Positions 45,619 to 58,016 of a stretch of DNA of 64,000 bases are shown here, piece after piece (within the stretch, counting starts at the first letter, position 1; each line of letters begins with the position of its first letter). A model generated the notes under the pieces. It had not been told where the DNA came from and did no database searches. It saw nothing but the letters and a program-made list of their open reading frames with translations. This stretch comes from Paralvinella palmiformis (lineage: Eukaryota; Annelida; Polychaeta; Terebellida; Alvinellidae), in contig JAODUP010000276.1 of the NCBI GenBank assembly GCA_025642065.1, positions 295,001 through 359,000 on the forward strand, written 5' to 3'. The position numbers were made by a program, and so were the translations under genes.

Positions 45619-48099
45619 AACCAATGAAGTGCGCGCGGTAATAGGCTAACTTACGACAATGTTATTAAAGATGATTATGATATTGATAGTGAGGTTGATG
45701 ATAATTCGTATTCCGACAATCAACATTGTCAAAGATGAAGTATGCGTTATGGCCACGATTACGTAATAACTCTATGCTATGAATGCCGCTACTATTGCTA
45801 CAGCTACTATTACTACTATTACTACTACTACTACTGTAGCGGTAATATTAGTAGATTTGTCTCTAGACGGAAGATGTTTACAACTAAAGGAAAAGTTAGT
45901 TATAACGAAATTCAAGGCAAATGCATTTCGTTATAATGGTACTTTGAGTAACCGAGTTTTAAAATTTTGGCGCCATGTATGTATCAGATATTAGTTACCG
46001 ACGCATGAGCGAAAAGTGATGGAAACAATCTTGTTTTATTACGCGTATTGCCTGGTGTTTCGGCATGAATGGAAGACGCGGAGCTAATATGCTCCTTGTG
46101 TCAATAGATATTGGTTTACGTTCGCTAGCCATTGCGATATTTAATTTCTGATCGAAAAATGTCTCTATTTAAACAGGTTGGCAAGCCAATCAAAAGTTCA
46201 CAGTCGCCACAATACCATTTAAAGCTATAGGTGTCAATATCTACTCACCTTCTAATCGAACCCTTATGTAACAATAAAATTTCATGTTTCTGTCGTCAAC
46301 GCAATGCCATTAAATTTGATTGCTATTTTCATATTGGTTGTTGCATTTACGATTGCAATGATCACAACGGTCGTAGGACAGACTGAAATTTCAAACATCG
46401 TATTTCGTTATAACCAGCACGATTTATAATGACTTAATGCTGCTGAAACCGAAAAATCACCTCGAGTTAAGGATGTTTTCGCTGTATACATTTCATTATA
46501 TCCCAGTTTCTTTACTATGGAAGCGAATAGATACGTGTCTTTGTATTAGTATGTGCAGATTAAAACTACATAATAGTACCAACAACAAAAACAACAGCAA
46601 TAATAATACTTTTCAAGTAAACATGATTAAGCTTCTACTATGATTAACTCATTGCATGAATTGCGCATACAATATTTCTACCTGTTATCAGGTAAATTAT
46701 TTAGGAAAAAACCCGGAACAGCTACATTACTTTCTTTATTGACAACGCAACAAACGAGGAATTACGTTATAGCCGAAAATCGAACGTGCCCGAAAACTAG
46801 TTGTTAAATAGCATTGTTATCTTTTATAATAAACCAGCTGATATACTCGTTTTTGATATTTCGAATGCCTGATGCTACATAGGGTTATGGGAAGTAGGAA
46901 GTCTTCACAGTGCCGTATGAGGAAATACAAAGACTGCCTACAGATATGGAATTCAAGGTTCGTGCAACCCCACGGGCAAAGTTAATTCGATTCATTAGTG
47001 TTCATTATTTCATTCTTTTAATTAAATTCCAAGATTAGCTGATGGCGAAATTTCCGACTTCTTAAGTGTAAGTTTCAATCAAGAATGTGATGAGAAGTCG
47101 CGAGAATTCGTGCACATCACGAACTTAGCAGACTTGAGCGATTATAATACTCTTGTTTTATTACTCCGACAGCGGCTGGCCTGCCGTGAAAAGAAGGATC
47201 TATTAACTCTTTTTTTCCGATCATCAAACCTTGATTCTGATGTGTCGTACACAACTAGCTGTTGCGATTCCAAACAAATAACACCAAAGACGGCTGGGTG
47301 GGCCTTCTTTGAAGCGTTCTGGTTGCGAACGATCGAGTTCGTTTGTGGCTTGCAGAAGGAAAAGAAAACCTGAATGGAATCCTTTTTCCCAAAAATGAAC
47401 TCATCCACAAGAGGGATGTTCTAATATCCCAAAGAATGTTCTGGAACAATCGCCATTCACTCGGTTTCCTCATAGCCACCAACTTGGCGTAAAAAAATCT
47501 CTTGCTAAGAATGAATCCGCAAAGGATGTATATCTTAGAATTCTTTCAACAGATGGGGTAGATGGACCTTTTATAGTTCTGCTTCAGAAACCATCTTACC
47601 ATCAGTACCGTCTTAGTTTCATAGGATATCTGAACCATCGCGAAGGGGGACCTTTTACGCAACCAAAGCCAAAGAAAACCTGAAGTCTGACCACGATCTG
47701 CCAGAGAGAGATTAATTCGTTTAGAAATCTGCAGACCTTCGAAAACGCTTCGACTCGTACCACTAATTCTACAACATGAGATCGTGAATTATTTCTAATT
47801 ATTTCCTTGTTGATCCGATCCTTGTTGATAGGCGACTGCTGATGCAGCTTGTGCCGAAGATGACTTCCTTAGCGACCAGATGACAAAAGAACAAATCAAC
47901 CCGATTAATCTTAAGGAACCTTCATGGTATTTATTACCGGACACCTCGACTAATGATTATAGAAAATCTAGATATCATTTGCTCTTCTGTGTCTTTACCA
48001 GTCAATATATTTTGCGTTTGCTAACATTACTATGAAAACAGTACAGAAAACCGAATGTCGATGATGACACGCGTGTTGTCTTTTCGAGCATCTTCAGTA

Positions 48100-48159
48100 T
48101 CGACCCACTTAGCCAACCAGGTGAACAAAAGTCGCCGTAAAACATCAATCATCATCATT
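48100..48159 (+). mobile_element. SINE family A, 3' end fragment
   Basis: cgacccacttagccaaccag, gtgaacaaaagtcgccgtaa, aacatcaatcatcatcatta: the last 60 bases of the family. Confidence 0.75.
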
Positions 48160-48488
48160 ATCCGGCAACTTCAGGCCCTTGATGAAAATAAATAATAAGA
48201 GTCGTAGCATAAAAGCATTGAGCATAAAAGAAGCTGTTTATTATCTTATTGCGACATCTTAAATTTGCTTGAAGGCATATTTAAGAACAGTTCAATGGCC
48301 TTTCTGCGAAAACATGAGAACACGACAACGACAGATTTTCGATTTTGGTAATTTTTCGATCTTGAAGGAAGTAAAATTTCTTTTTATGGAATTTTGTTTC
48401 GGCCATAGGAGACAATCTTCTACGAAGTAATACCCTCTATACATTAATAACTAAAGAACCAATTCGATCGTTTTACAAAGCCATTCTA

Positions 48489-48832
48489 ATGGCCCTGTCA
48501 TACTATACCGTATGAGAGAAACGTATGAGTTGCGTATTAAAAATTCATAACATAATTTTCACACGCACAAGATGCCCTTGAAAATGCATAATTGTTCGTA
48601 CGCTTACCGTATTTAACCTACAAGTAGGATACGAGTAGTGCATGACCAGCGAATGTCAAAATGGTTAGAAATTATTTTCTACTTCGCCGTATGCCAGCGT
48701 ATGCCACCGTGCCTCAAGCGTATATACAACGTATGCCTAACGTACCCCTAGAGCGTATGTCAGAGTATACGAGTTATATTCTCCATACACTGACATACGT
48801 TAGTACGATACGCTACAGTGTAACAGCGCCAT
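48489..48832. mobile_element. MITE candidate with TIRs and TA duplication
   Basis: The left end atggccctgtcatactatac and the minus-strand right end atggcgctgttacactgtag agree at 14 of 20 positions, and the outer seven bases including the TA (taatggc) are identical. TA lies directly outside each end (48487-48488 and 48833-48834), as for Tc1/mariner-type insertions. The 344-bp interior is saturated with cgtatg/catacg. The 77-codon frame inside is not a credible gene. Confidence 0.6.
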
Positions 48833-49820
48833 TACAGAGGAACAAAGGTCGAGGACTGTCTAAAATTTGTCCAGTTCCTCCTCTCTTCCTGTAATTTGTT
48901 TCATCTTTAACACGAAGACGCATTTCGACGCTTCTGTTCAGATTCTCGAAAACCAACAATCGGAGATACCGAATAGAACCCGTTTAAATATCCGTCAAAA
49001 GGAATATTTCAAATACCCTACGGAATCTTTTTATGACCTTGTAGTACGGTCTTGCCGGAAGATCTCGGGCTGTATGCTCGCGGTTTACTTTTCGGAGCGA
49101 GGGCTTCTTAGCCTTGGCCAGATTCCCAATGGGGCCGATGGTCGCGGAAAAGCTTAAACGGCGCTGATCTAGAGCCCATTGACAGCTCGTCCTATCAATC
49201 CGCGTGGTTCATCTAGTACGCCATTCTATTGGCGATGCGGCTCGGCCGTGGTGACAATGTCATGATTGATTAGCCAGAGTGAGACATCACTGACACAGTC
49301 TGCGCTAATAGATGGCAGCATTAGCCAGGGTCACGTCCCTACCAGTACCCACCCACTCATCAGCGGCCGTAGTAGCAGCACCCGGCCATTCGCATAGCGA
49401 CCCAACCATCATCCACTCTCCACAAAGCACCCAAACTACGCCATCGTTACCAACCAACCCCCACCCACCCATCCAGTCTACACCACGCCCCACCGAACGC
49501 TTAAGAGGGGCTGTTATCAATGTCGATCGTATGAGTTGATTATTTTGGGGCGAGTTGTGTGACTATATGTGTGAGTATGTATTAACGTGTGCCTGTGTTT
49601 GTGTGTATGCACGCACGCTCGTGTTTCTCTCTCTCTTTCAGTGCGTGCGTGCGTGTATGTATGCGTGCGTGCGTGTGAAGAGAAATAAATAATGGGAACA
49701 GTCAACGATTTGCAGTACTGACAAAATAATAAACAACAGTAACTGACAGTTCACTACCAAAATATTTAAGCTCCATCCTCGGGAGTGAGCTGATGTCGGA
49801 CATGGGGTAATTTCCAACAT

Positions 49821-50153
49821 ACAGTAGCAGTAGTAGTAATAGTAGCAGTAGTAGTAATAGTAGTAGTAATATTAGTAGTAGTAATAGTAGTAGTAGTAAG
49901 AGTAGTAGTAGCAGTAGTAATAGTAGTAATAATATTAGTAGTAGTAATAGTAGTAGTAGTAGTAAGAGTAGTAGTAGCAGTAGTAATAGTAGTAATAATA
50001 TTAGTAGTAGTAATAGTAGTAGTAGTAAGAGTAGTAGTAGCAGTAGTAATAGTAGTAGTAGTAATATTAGTAGTAGTAATAGTAGTAGTAGTAAGAGTAG
50101 TAGTAGCAGTAGTAATAGTAGTAGTAATATTAGTAGTAGTAATAGTAGTAGTC
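49821..50153 (+). repeat. (AGT)n trinucleotide array
   Basis: About 330 bases of AGT/AAT triplets with a longer repeating pattern (agtagtagtaagagtagtag, tagcagtagtaatagtagta) of roughly 60-66 bases repeated about four times. Confidence 0.93.
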
Positions 50154-50984
50154 AGAGGACGAAGAGAGCGAGGAGGGAGGAAGAGAGAGCAATATGAAGG
50201 TCATAAATATGGCTCATATATTACAAGATATCTAATTCACTTGGGTAATGATGATGTTAATCATGACAATAATGATGATGATGATGAAGATGATGATCAC
50301 GATGGCGAAGATAAGCAGGAGGAAGGGGAGAATGTTGATTCTAATAATAATAACAATCCTTTTATAAACGACTGGCTTTTTTTCTAAAACAATTTAAAAA
50401 CAATAATCAATTCTACATTTAAGAAATTCGTTTCCTCTAGTTCAAAGACATCATCGACGCTCAAAATAAACACCACGAATACATCTCTGGATCGACCTTA
50501 AGCTGGCCAAGAGAACAATCCGGGATGGTAACATCCCCATTGTCTGTCTGCGCTCGCTCGATCGTTGTTGATGTTTATAAACTGACGGCCATCTCGTCGA
50601 TAGATGAGCGGCGAGAACACCGTTTGATAATGGCTGCATCAATTCTGGACACATTTAGACGGCGTCCTGGATTAGAAATCTGGATGGATTTAACTCCGAT
50701 AACAGCAGCAGCACGGGGGGGGGGTCTAGCGGTGGGAGGGAGCATTCGTAGTAAGCGGAAACAGCCGTTTGAATTAATCGCCGCCGAAAGTGAAGATCTA
50801 GCACGAAGATGAAAACCCCCTCTAATTAGGTTGGTACAATGGTAGGTAATTAATTCATTGATTAATTATCTTCCATGGACTCGATGTTCAGGATTGGGCC
50901 ACCCTCTATGGTCCTGTATGTCGCAAGAGGCAATTAAAACGAGGTGAAATCAAATGGCTATTTCATACCAATGTATCATTCCTC

Positions 50985-51092
50985 ACTCACTCGCTCACTC
51001 GTTCGCTCACCCAATCGTTCACTCACTCACTCACCCAATCGTTCACTCACTCACTCACTCACTCACCCAATCGCTCACTCACTCACTCACTG
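50985..51092 (+). repeat. (ACTC)n-related tract
   Basis: Blocks of ACTC separated by acccaatcgttc and actcgctc, giving a loose higher-order pattern. Confidence 0.92.
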
Positions 51093-51147
51093 ATTAGTTG
51101 TTATATTGTAATCTAGTAGTCGCTTCATAAACCTTCAACCCTCTTTT

Positions 51148-51430
51148 AGGGCACCATGGCTCCGGCGATATAGCGGTGAGTTATGATATTTGACGTCGTC
51201 GGTTAGAATCTCCCGATTCCCAATTGGCTGCTGATGGTCTTGGCTATTGAAGCAGCAAGCCACTAAGGTTAACGAGAATGGTTGTTTTGTTTTGACGTTG
51301 GTCACGTGGGACACGAGACCGATAGTTATTTAACACCTCACGGATACGAGCAACACTGGGATTCGACCCCGTGACCTGGAGATTTGCAATGTAACGTGCT
51401 ACTTACTGCATCACGCGGGAGCGACCAGCT
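51148..51430. mobile_element. Two convergent tRNA-like SINE heads
   Basis: Plus strand: ggctccggcgatatagcggt and B-box-like ggttagaatctcc. Minus strand: gcgtgatgcagtaagtagca and B box ggggtcgaatccca. The two heads point toward each other with about 130 bases between. Neither folds into a full tRNA. Confidence 0.45.
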
Positions 51431-52578
51431 ATCGATAAACGGTGATGGAATGTTATTAATGATTTGCGGAAAGGGCAACAAGAAGCAACATGTTCCTCCA
51501 TAGGGAGCTGGTACTAATGTGTTCGTGTATGGGTCATAAAGCATCAGTGATAGAGTGGACAGCTAAAGAAAACAGTGGTCCTCGGGTCGAATACATCAAC
51601 TTGCTGCCGATCTTTCATCGGATAAATGTACGCGATGACGGATCTTTGTTCAATTGGTGCATGCAAGTGGAAACTGGAGATACCATGCTCTACGGGGCTG
51701 AAGGTGGCGCCAGACAGTACAGCTAGCTTAGCCACAGAGCTAAATGTGAAATGAGCAGGTCATCATCAGACGATAACATAAAGATGTGAAATCCTTTGAC
51801 CAGTTTTTTTTTCTGGATTCAGAATCTAAAATAATTTAAATAAAAATGAAGCGAGTCAGTCTTAAAGACATTCGATTATTAGATTTTTGCAATGCCTTTA
51901 TTCAAATTTGTTTCTTTTGTAATTTAACAGAATTTTTTGTATTTTGCTGGATAAGCTAGGTTTTCTACACGTCGTTAACAAATATAGGCCAGGTTATGTG
52001 ACCCCTGAACCCATGTCTCAGATGGACAATACATCTGGTTAAACAAAGCTATAAGTTAGATTAAGCTCGACAACAAGTCGGTCGTTGTTAAGAGCCACCA
52101 TTACGCACGCTGATATTGATTCACGGTCCAGCGGCTTTCGGCCGGAAATATTTCACCTTTCTAATTCCACGTTTACCGACAAGCTGTCGGGATCTTCTCC
52201 GGCAGCCTTAGTTTTCGAGAACAACGAGATCGCAGGAAAGCAGCCCCGTAAAGGTCAAGGATGAATCCAGATATGGTAGCATCAGGAAGGATGGCGCCTC
52301 GGTTGCACAGCGACTAATATTACACCGTCGTGATGCGTCCTGGCATTGTTTACAGCTGATTGGCCGTAACTACAGATGGTTGCGTCCGGATCTAGGTTAG
52401 GGATGGTGATTGGTGAAATGATATTCGACGTCTCTGGGTATCGGCTAATGATGACTCCTCATTATGTCGCGTAAGAACAACTTACCGGATATAGATCAAT
52501 TGATTGGGATACTATTTTAAGCTTCTTCTAAATGCTGACTTATACTGGCGAATTGAGCAAAAACACTGCTTGCTTGTG

Positions 52579-52912
52579 TTTCAGGGAATATCCCCAGGCT
52601 GTAACTTGATCAACACAGCCTCTATGTTGTAGGGGTTGAGACTCCGTTCTCCCCGACCACTCACAGGGGAGTAGTACGGAAACAAGGAGCCTAAATACGC
52701 TGAGGGTGGTCACTGCCAGAGTGTATTACGTCATCAAGGGGGTCTTTAACGTCATCCTTTATTTTAATCAATTCAGTGCAGACGCAGCGCCATTTAACGT
52801 GGTTGTGAGCCGAGAAATTAATTTCTGGAAAAGTTTCGACCTCTTCCTAGGATCGAACCAGTGACCCGTGGCATCAAGTGCCGGGTGCTTAACTGCTAGG
52901 CCATCGGAGTGT
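52579..52912 (-). mobile_element. SINE family B, full length, inverted
   Basis: Minus strand: head gatggcctagcagttaagca, B-box-like ggttcgatcctagg, ttctcggctcacaaccacgt, taaatggcgctgcg, ccccttgatgacgt, then tctgaggtt-type end with ggctgtgttgatcaagttac and cctggggatattccctgaa. Corresponds to 62546-62893 throughout. Confidence 0.85.
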
Positions 52913-53020
52913 AAAATAAATACAGGTGTAAAATAAAATGCCGGTGTTAGACAAAATACAGGTGTAAAATAACATACAGGTGTTATATAAAATAACGGGT
53001 GCAGAATAAAAAACACATGG
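52909..53020 (+). repeat. Degenerate acaggtgtaaaataaa tandem repeat
   Basis: gtgtaaaataaatacaggtg, taaaataaaatgccggtgtt, acaaaatacaggtgtaaaat, aacatacaggtgttatataa: about five units of 19-23 bases, starting exactly at the 5' end of the SINE. Confidence 0.8.
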
Positions 53021-53356
53021 GTAATACAATATAGATGAACGGGATTGGATTGAACGAATCGAAGTAAATGACTCTTCAAATATGCTTGGGATTAATTACA
53101 GGTAAAGACTCAAATGATGCCCCTCGCATTACCCAAAGGTAATCTTACCACCCAATCATCAGAGTGAGCCATTCAGAGAGTGCAACCGCTTAAATGCATG
53201 TATTTTCCAAACACCAATAACAAAAATCAACGAGATGGCTTTACCTGCGGCTATTGACGCTTTTTATACGGTGTAAGTGTTACCTGTGCATAGCTTAAGT
53301 GATTGGTTTGCGTTGGATACAAATACTTACATATATACGTATGTTTGTTTGTTTTG

Positions 53357-53405
53357 TTGTTCGGGGAGAATCCCCAGGCTGTCGCTTAATCAGCACAGCC
53401 TCATA
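53357..53405 (-). mobile_element. SINE family B, 3' end fragment
   Basis: ggggagaatccccaggctgt, cgcttaatcagcacagcctc: the last 50 bases of family B, inverted. Confidence 0.75.
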
Positions 53406-53892
53406 TACGTATGCGAGATATGTTTCCCTTGTATAGGCGGTCGTCTCGTGGCCATATGTTCCAGGTGTGACCAACCTCGAGCATAACCAACTCGATTCAC
53501 GCACCTGAACTCGTTAATGCTACTTTAAATTAGTGTTATGTTTCATTATATGGCTATGAGAACAATTCGAATAATGTAAATAGTCCCCAGTCGCAGAAGT
53601 TTCAAGGGAGTCTTAAGAAATTCTCAAAATGACAAAATATTCATTTGACTCTTAATTTTTACCATAATCGTTTATTTATATTTAACGCAAATCTTATGTA
53701 TTTAATTTATCAGTTAAACTAAACGAAAAATAACAGTATACGTACAGTATATTTCTACCAATCAACTTTATTTGTTGTCTTTTCTAGTAGACATCGTAAT
53801 ATGATCGTCTTAATTGGAAGATGCTAGAGACTGATGTACAGAATTTGAGGCTGGTTTGGTGTCTTACAGAGCTCTGGAAATCTCGATGAGAA

Positions 53893-53958
53893 CGATGAAA
53901 CAACCTGCAGATCCGCTAACGCCTAGATTTGAACTCCGGCGGTAGAGATCTGTGACCA
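53893..53958 (-). mobile_element. SINE family A, middle fragment
   Basis: cgctaacgcctagatttgaa, ctccggcggtagagatctgt, gacc corresponds to the inverted B-box region of family A. Confidence 0.6.
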
Positions 53959-54245
53959 ACATTTATTCTAAGTTATGGTGTTACTGTATAATGCTGAATA
54001 TATATATATATATACATATATATAATGCTGAGATGACGAAAGCGACAGCTTACATTTCGATGTAAACAAAACTGATTAATTAACGTCCAGTCCTAACTCA
54101 GTCGACTTTGTATAAACTATCCATCTTCATGTACCTTATATTTATATTAACAAAAACGTGAAAAAATATTGTCCAGAATTAGTTTATGGACCTGTGTCTA
54201 TCTATTAAAGTAAAAGAGTAAGACATTTTTGTAAAGATTTAGAAC

Positions 54246-54246
<1 letters not shown>

Positions 54247-54319
<73 letters not shown>
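54247..54319. repeat. (CT)n then (AT)n microsatellite
   Basis: About 6 CT units and 30 AT units. Confidence 0.96.
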
Positions 54320-54320
<1 letters not shown>

Positions 54321-54858
54321 TACCGCCAAGTACAGGTCACAGCATCAACTAATACGTACAGTGTTCAATATAATCGTTCTTTTCCTGCTTCGGGATCCTG
54401 TTTCCGGAACCAGTTAAATAGAACTTCATGAAATTGAACTGGCGTGTACAAAATGGGAAAAGATTAATGTGAAAATCGTGACAAACTTTCGCTTTTTATT
54501 AAAATTTAAAAACATAATCACATCCCCCCTACCACACCCAATATTTACACCAATGTTCAGCGTGTGTACAAATCGTAGTTAGTCTTTTAGCTCCTACGTT
54601 AACGTGAATACCGCCTCAGCAGCAGGTCGCCAGTTCGGTAACTTATTTCCAAATGGAGGCAGCTAACAACCGTAATATCATCTGTGAAAAATAAGCAATT
54701 TGTTAAATGGATAAGAAACCCGATATGAACCTACCCCACCTTTGTTGTGACCGGAGTGTATCACACTACGTATGTCAGGATCACACAGCCGGATAAGAAA
54801 TGAGCATTTCGTCCAATTCGTCTTTAAAACCATTGAGCGCGTAAAGCTGAGTGGATTG

Positions 54859-54859
54859 A

Positions 54860-54895
<36 letters not shown>

Positions 54896-55069
54896 GAAGT
54901 TTTACGGCCACTTTTGCGCACACGGTAGGCTAAACGAGCAGAGCGACCTCCGAATGTAACGAAGCGAAGTCAAAGATGAAACACCCTTCAGATATGCCAA
55001 CGCCGAGATTCGTACTCGGGCGGTATCGTGATCCGTGGTCCAACGCGCCACCAGTTAGACCGCGGAGGA
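54859..55069 (-). mobile_element. SINE family A, full length, inverted
   Basis: A long (ATG)n tail (tgatgatgatgatgatgatg), gttttacggccacttttgcg, gcgacctccgaatgtaacga, gagattcgtactcgggcgg, head accagttagaccgcggagg. The longest tail of all copies in the window. Confidence 0.9.
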
Positions 55070-55484
55070 TTGGATTGGAGCCGGTATCCGCCGGTATTCC
55101 GTTTCGCCACACTCTGCCCGGGTCGCCGCGACCCGAGGCCGGCCTAACACAGCCAAGGTATGCTATTAGGCGATATGATTGATACCGAAGAGCTAGGATG
55201 TTACCAGGCCGGAGATAGGATGAGTTCTCCGGACTGTTGACCATTAGAAAGGATTTCGTTTGAAACGCTACATCAGTCATCGAGGCTAATGGGGCGCCGC
55301 CTCGTCGTTTATTACGACAGAGCGGGCCGTAGTTATTGTACACCTGGTGAGTGCGGGGGTGGAATTTCAAAGGGACGGGCGTCAATTAATCAAAGACAGT
55401 TTGTCGCCCGGTAAGGTGATAAGATCAAAGGATTAGTGTTTGCGGTTTGGTATGTTTGGATGTAGCTCTCTACCTCTCCCCCTC

Positions 55485-55493
<9 letters not shown>

Positions 55494-55535
<42 letters not shown>

Positions 55536-55559
55536 CTGTGTGAGTGTGTCCCCATCTGA

Positions 55560-55597
<38 letters not shown>
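55494..55597. repeat. (TA)n, (TG)n and (CT)n microsatellites
   Basis: TA to 55523, TG to about 55550, then CT at 55564-55597. Confidence 0.95.
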
Positions 55598-55600
<3 letters not shown>

Positions 55601-56081
55601 GATTTCTTTCTGTAATATGAACATCTCCGAGTATAATTTACATACTACTATATCCACGCTTTGTCTCTCTACTCCACCTTTAGCTAAGCCATTGTTCCAG
55701 AACGTAGCAGGATCGGAGCCGATCCAGATCATTCATATGGCTATCATCCGGCGATGTTAGTCGAGCGTAATCAAAGACCGGATACGGGAAGACATGTATG
55801 TAGCATATATCCTATATCTATTGGTAGCCTACTATATATATGAAACATAAACCGAACGGATATAGGAAAATAGCGATCTGTCAGAGGACTGCGAGGGCCG
55901 GATGTGCTGAGTTACGGATCATATTATGGTGCTCCGATAACAGTTAATCTGTATAATGAGGTAATATGGATATTACCTTTAAACATTCAGGTAATGTGTG
56001 TTAAATATCAGTTAGCAATAGACGTATTACCTGAATATTTTAGATAATATACATATTACCTGATTATATAAATTAACTGTA

Positions 56082-56106
56082 ACACACACACACACACACA
56101 CACACA
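56082..56106. repeat. (CA)n microsatellite
   Basis: About 12 CA units. Confidence 0.95.
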
Positions 56107-56339
56107 TGACAATGAAGGTTCCAATACAAGTTACACAAAAGACTATACACTGCGCAACTTGTTACATGTTAAGCCTCTTTCTTCCGCCATTTTCTTTTAC
56201 AAACCAACCTTTCATATATCATGGACTATATATACACGCGGAGGCGGAAATTTAGTCTACCAGTAACAACTAGACTCGATTCGGGAAAAGGCCTAAAAAT
56301 GTACATAAGCCGCAGTACCCACAATAATATAACACCGGA

Positions 56340-57055
56340 CTGATTCTATATTTTCATGATTCTATATTTTCATGATTCTATATTTTCATGATTCTATATT
56401 TTCATGATTCTATATTTTCATGATTCTATATTTTCATGATTCTATATTTTCATGATTCTATATTGTTCCGTGTCCATATTGTTCCTTATCCATATTGTTC
56501 CGTGTCCATATTGTTCCGTATCCATATTGTCACGATTTTATATTGTCCTATATCCATATTGTCACGATTCAATATTGTCACGATTCTAAATTTTCGCGAT
56601 TCTATATTTTCATGATTCTATACTGTTCCGGATATATTTTGCCCCTAATCATATTGTCCCATATCCATATTGTCCCGATTCTATATTTTCATATATCAAT
56701 TTTGTCCCGATTCAATATTGTCATTACTCTATATTGTCCCTATCTTCCGCTATCATCAGTCTACAATTTCATTATATATACAGCCGCTGTCCTATACGAT
56801 GTACTTTCGTCATTGAAGAATGACGTCATTCTAACAGTTCGCCATTCTATTATGTCATCATTTTCATATATCGCAATTCTATGACGTCATTCTAACAGTT
56901 GGCCATTCTATTATCTCATCATTCTCATATATCGCTAATCTATGACGTCATTCTAACAGTTCGCGATTCTAGTATGTCGTCATTCTCTTATATCGCCATT
57001 CCATGTTGTCTCAATTCTATGACGTCATTATTCCATAATGTTGCCATCCTATAAA
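56340..57055 (+). repeat. 16-bp satellite with derived 61-bp CRE array
   Basis: From 56341 the 16-base unit tgattctatattttca repeats exactly for seven copies. It then continues as diverged 16-base units (attgttccgtgtccat, attgtcacgattcaat, attgtcccgattctat) to about 56748. From 56821 a 61-base unit, itself made of 16-base pieces, repeats three times, each with TGACGTCA (56821, 56882, 56943), and a fourth TGACGTCA lies at 57020. The 129-codon frame here is an artefact. Confidence 0.9.
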
Positions 57056-57198
57056 CCCCCCCCTTCGCCTTCTTTCAGTAGTTATTATTGTATAATGCCA
57101 TTTAATAATACTGTAATTTGGTTCTTCCATAATATCATCAATAATTATATTTCTATTTAGACACCTTTACTACACATCACTCATCCCGGTTCAGCCAA

Positions 57199-57236
57199 CA
57201 CACACACACGCGCGCGCGCGCACACACATACACACA
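57199..57236. repeat. (CA)n/(CG)n microsatellite
   Basis: acacacacacgcgcgcgcgc then cacacacat. Similar block at 58379-58413. Confidence 0.93.
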
Positions 57237-58000
57237 TCCCATTTCTGATTCTAGACAGGTTTTTTTTTCTTTCATACCATCCAAAAGAACTAGTATGCAG
57301 AAATGATAAATGCCCTTATCTCGTTTCATTCACGTAGGTTGATTGATTGATTTCTTCTATTTATCGACCTTTCGGAGATATTCTTGTTACAATCCGTTGA
57401 CAGGTATCACCTGATGGCGCCAGTAATGACATTGGTAGTTCCTTTTCCCGTTTCCGGAGACGATAACCAAATAAAATAGAGAGACAAGCGGAACGAATTC
57501 AGATATAAACAGAAGCAAAGGAATACAGTAAAAAGGAATACAATGAAAAGGAATACATTAAAAAGGAATACCAAAAAAACAAACATTGAAAAACAATTAT
57601 GAAAGCGTTAATGAATTCAACAACATCGGCGCCGAAAGTTTCTTCACCCCAGATCCAGACACGCGGCGGTCCACATCAACCCGGACGTGTGTCTTGTTAC
57701 ATTGTGTACGAGTACGCTTTGTCCCCGTGCCGTAAACAACCGATTTTCGGCCAATGCGCTTATTAATCACAATAAATCCGCGCTAAAAGTGGTCACCCGA
57801 TGGAATAGAGGTCGTAAGGATCCGCATCCGGCCATTCGGCTGCTAATGGCGCCACCTACCGGTGCTCCGGTGCGATGACGGGTTATATCCCTCGCGATGT
57901 TTGCAGCCAGCTCGTAAACCGCTTCGCGTTACCGGGATATGGTCTGTTAGCACATAGTACGCTTGAGATTGTTAATTTAACACCGTCGGCCCGATCCCGA

Positions 58001-58016
58001 TGACCTTGATTGACCT
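58001..58016 (-). promoter_or_regulatory. Nuclear-receptor DR4-like site
   Basis: tgaccttgattgaccttgg on the plus strand is two TGACCT half-sites in direct orientation with 4 bases between. The minus strand of the left one reads TCAAGGTCA, a full monomer site of the FTZ-F1/ERR type. It sits in a repeat-poor, GC-richer island (57600-58090). Motif match only. Confidence 0.4.

Noticed and set aside
54930..55385. 151-codon minus-strand frame
   Set aside because: Its C-terminal part lies within an inverted family A SINE, and the rest has no recognisable domain or splice support.
56495..56884. 129-codon open frame on the plus strand
   Set aside because: It runs through the 16-base satellite. Its Tyr/His/Ile pattern is the translated repeat.
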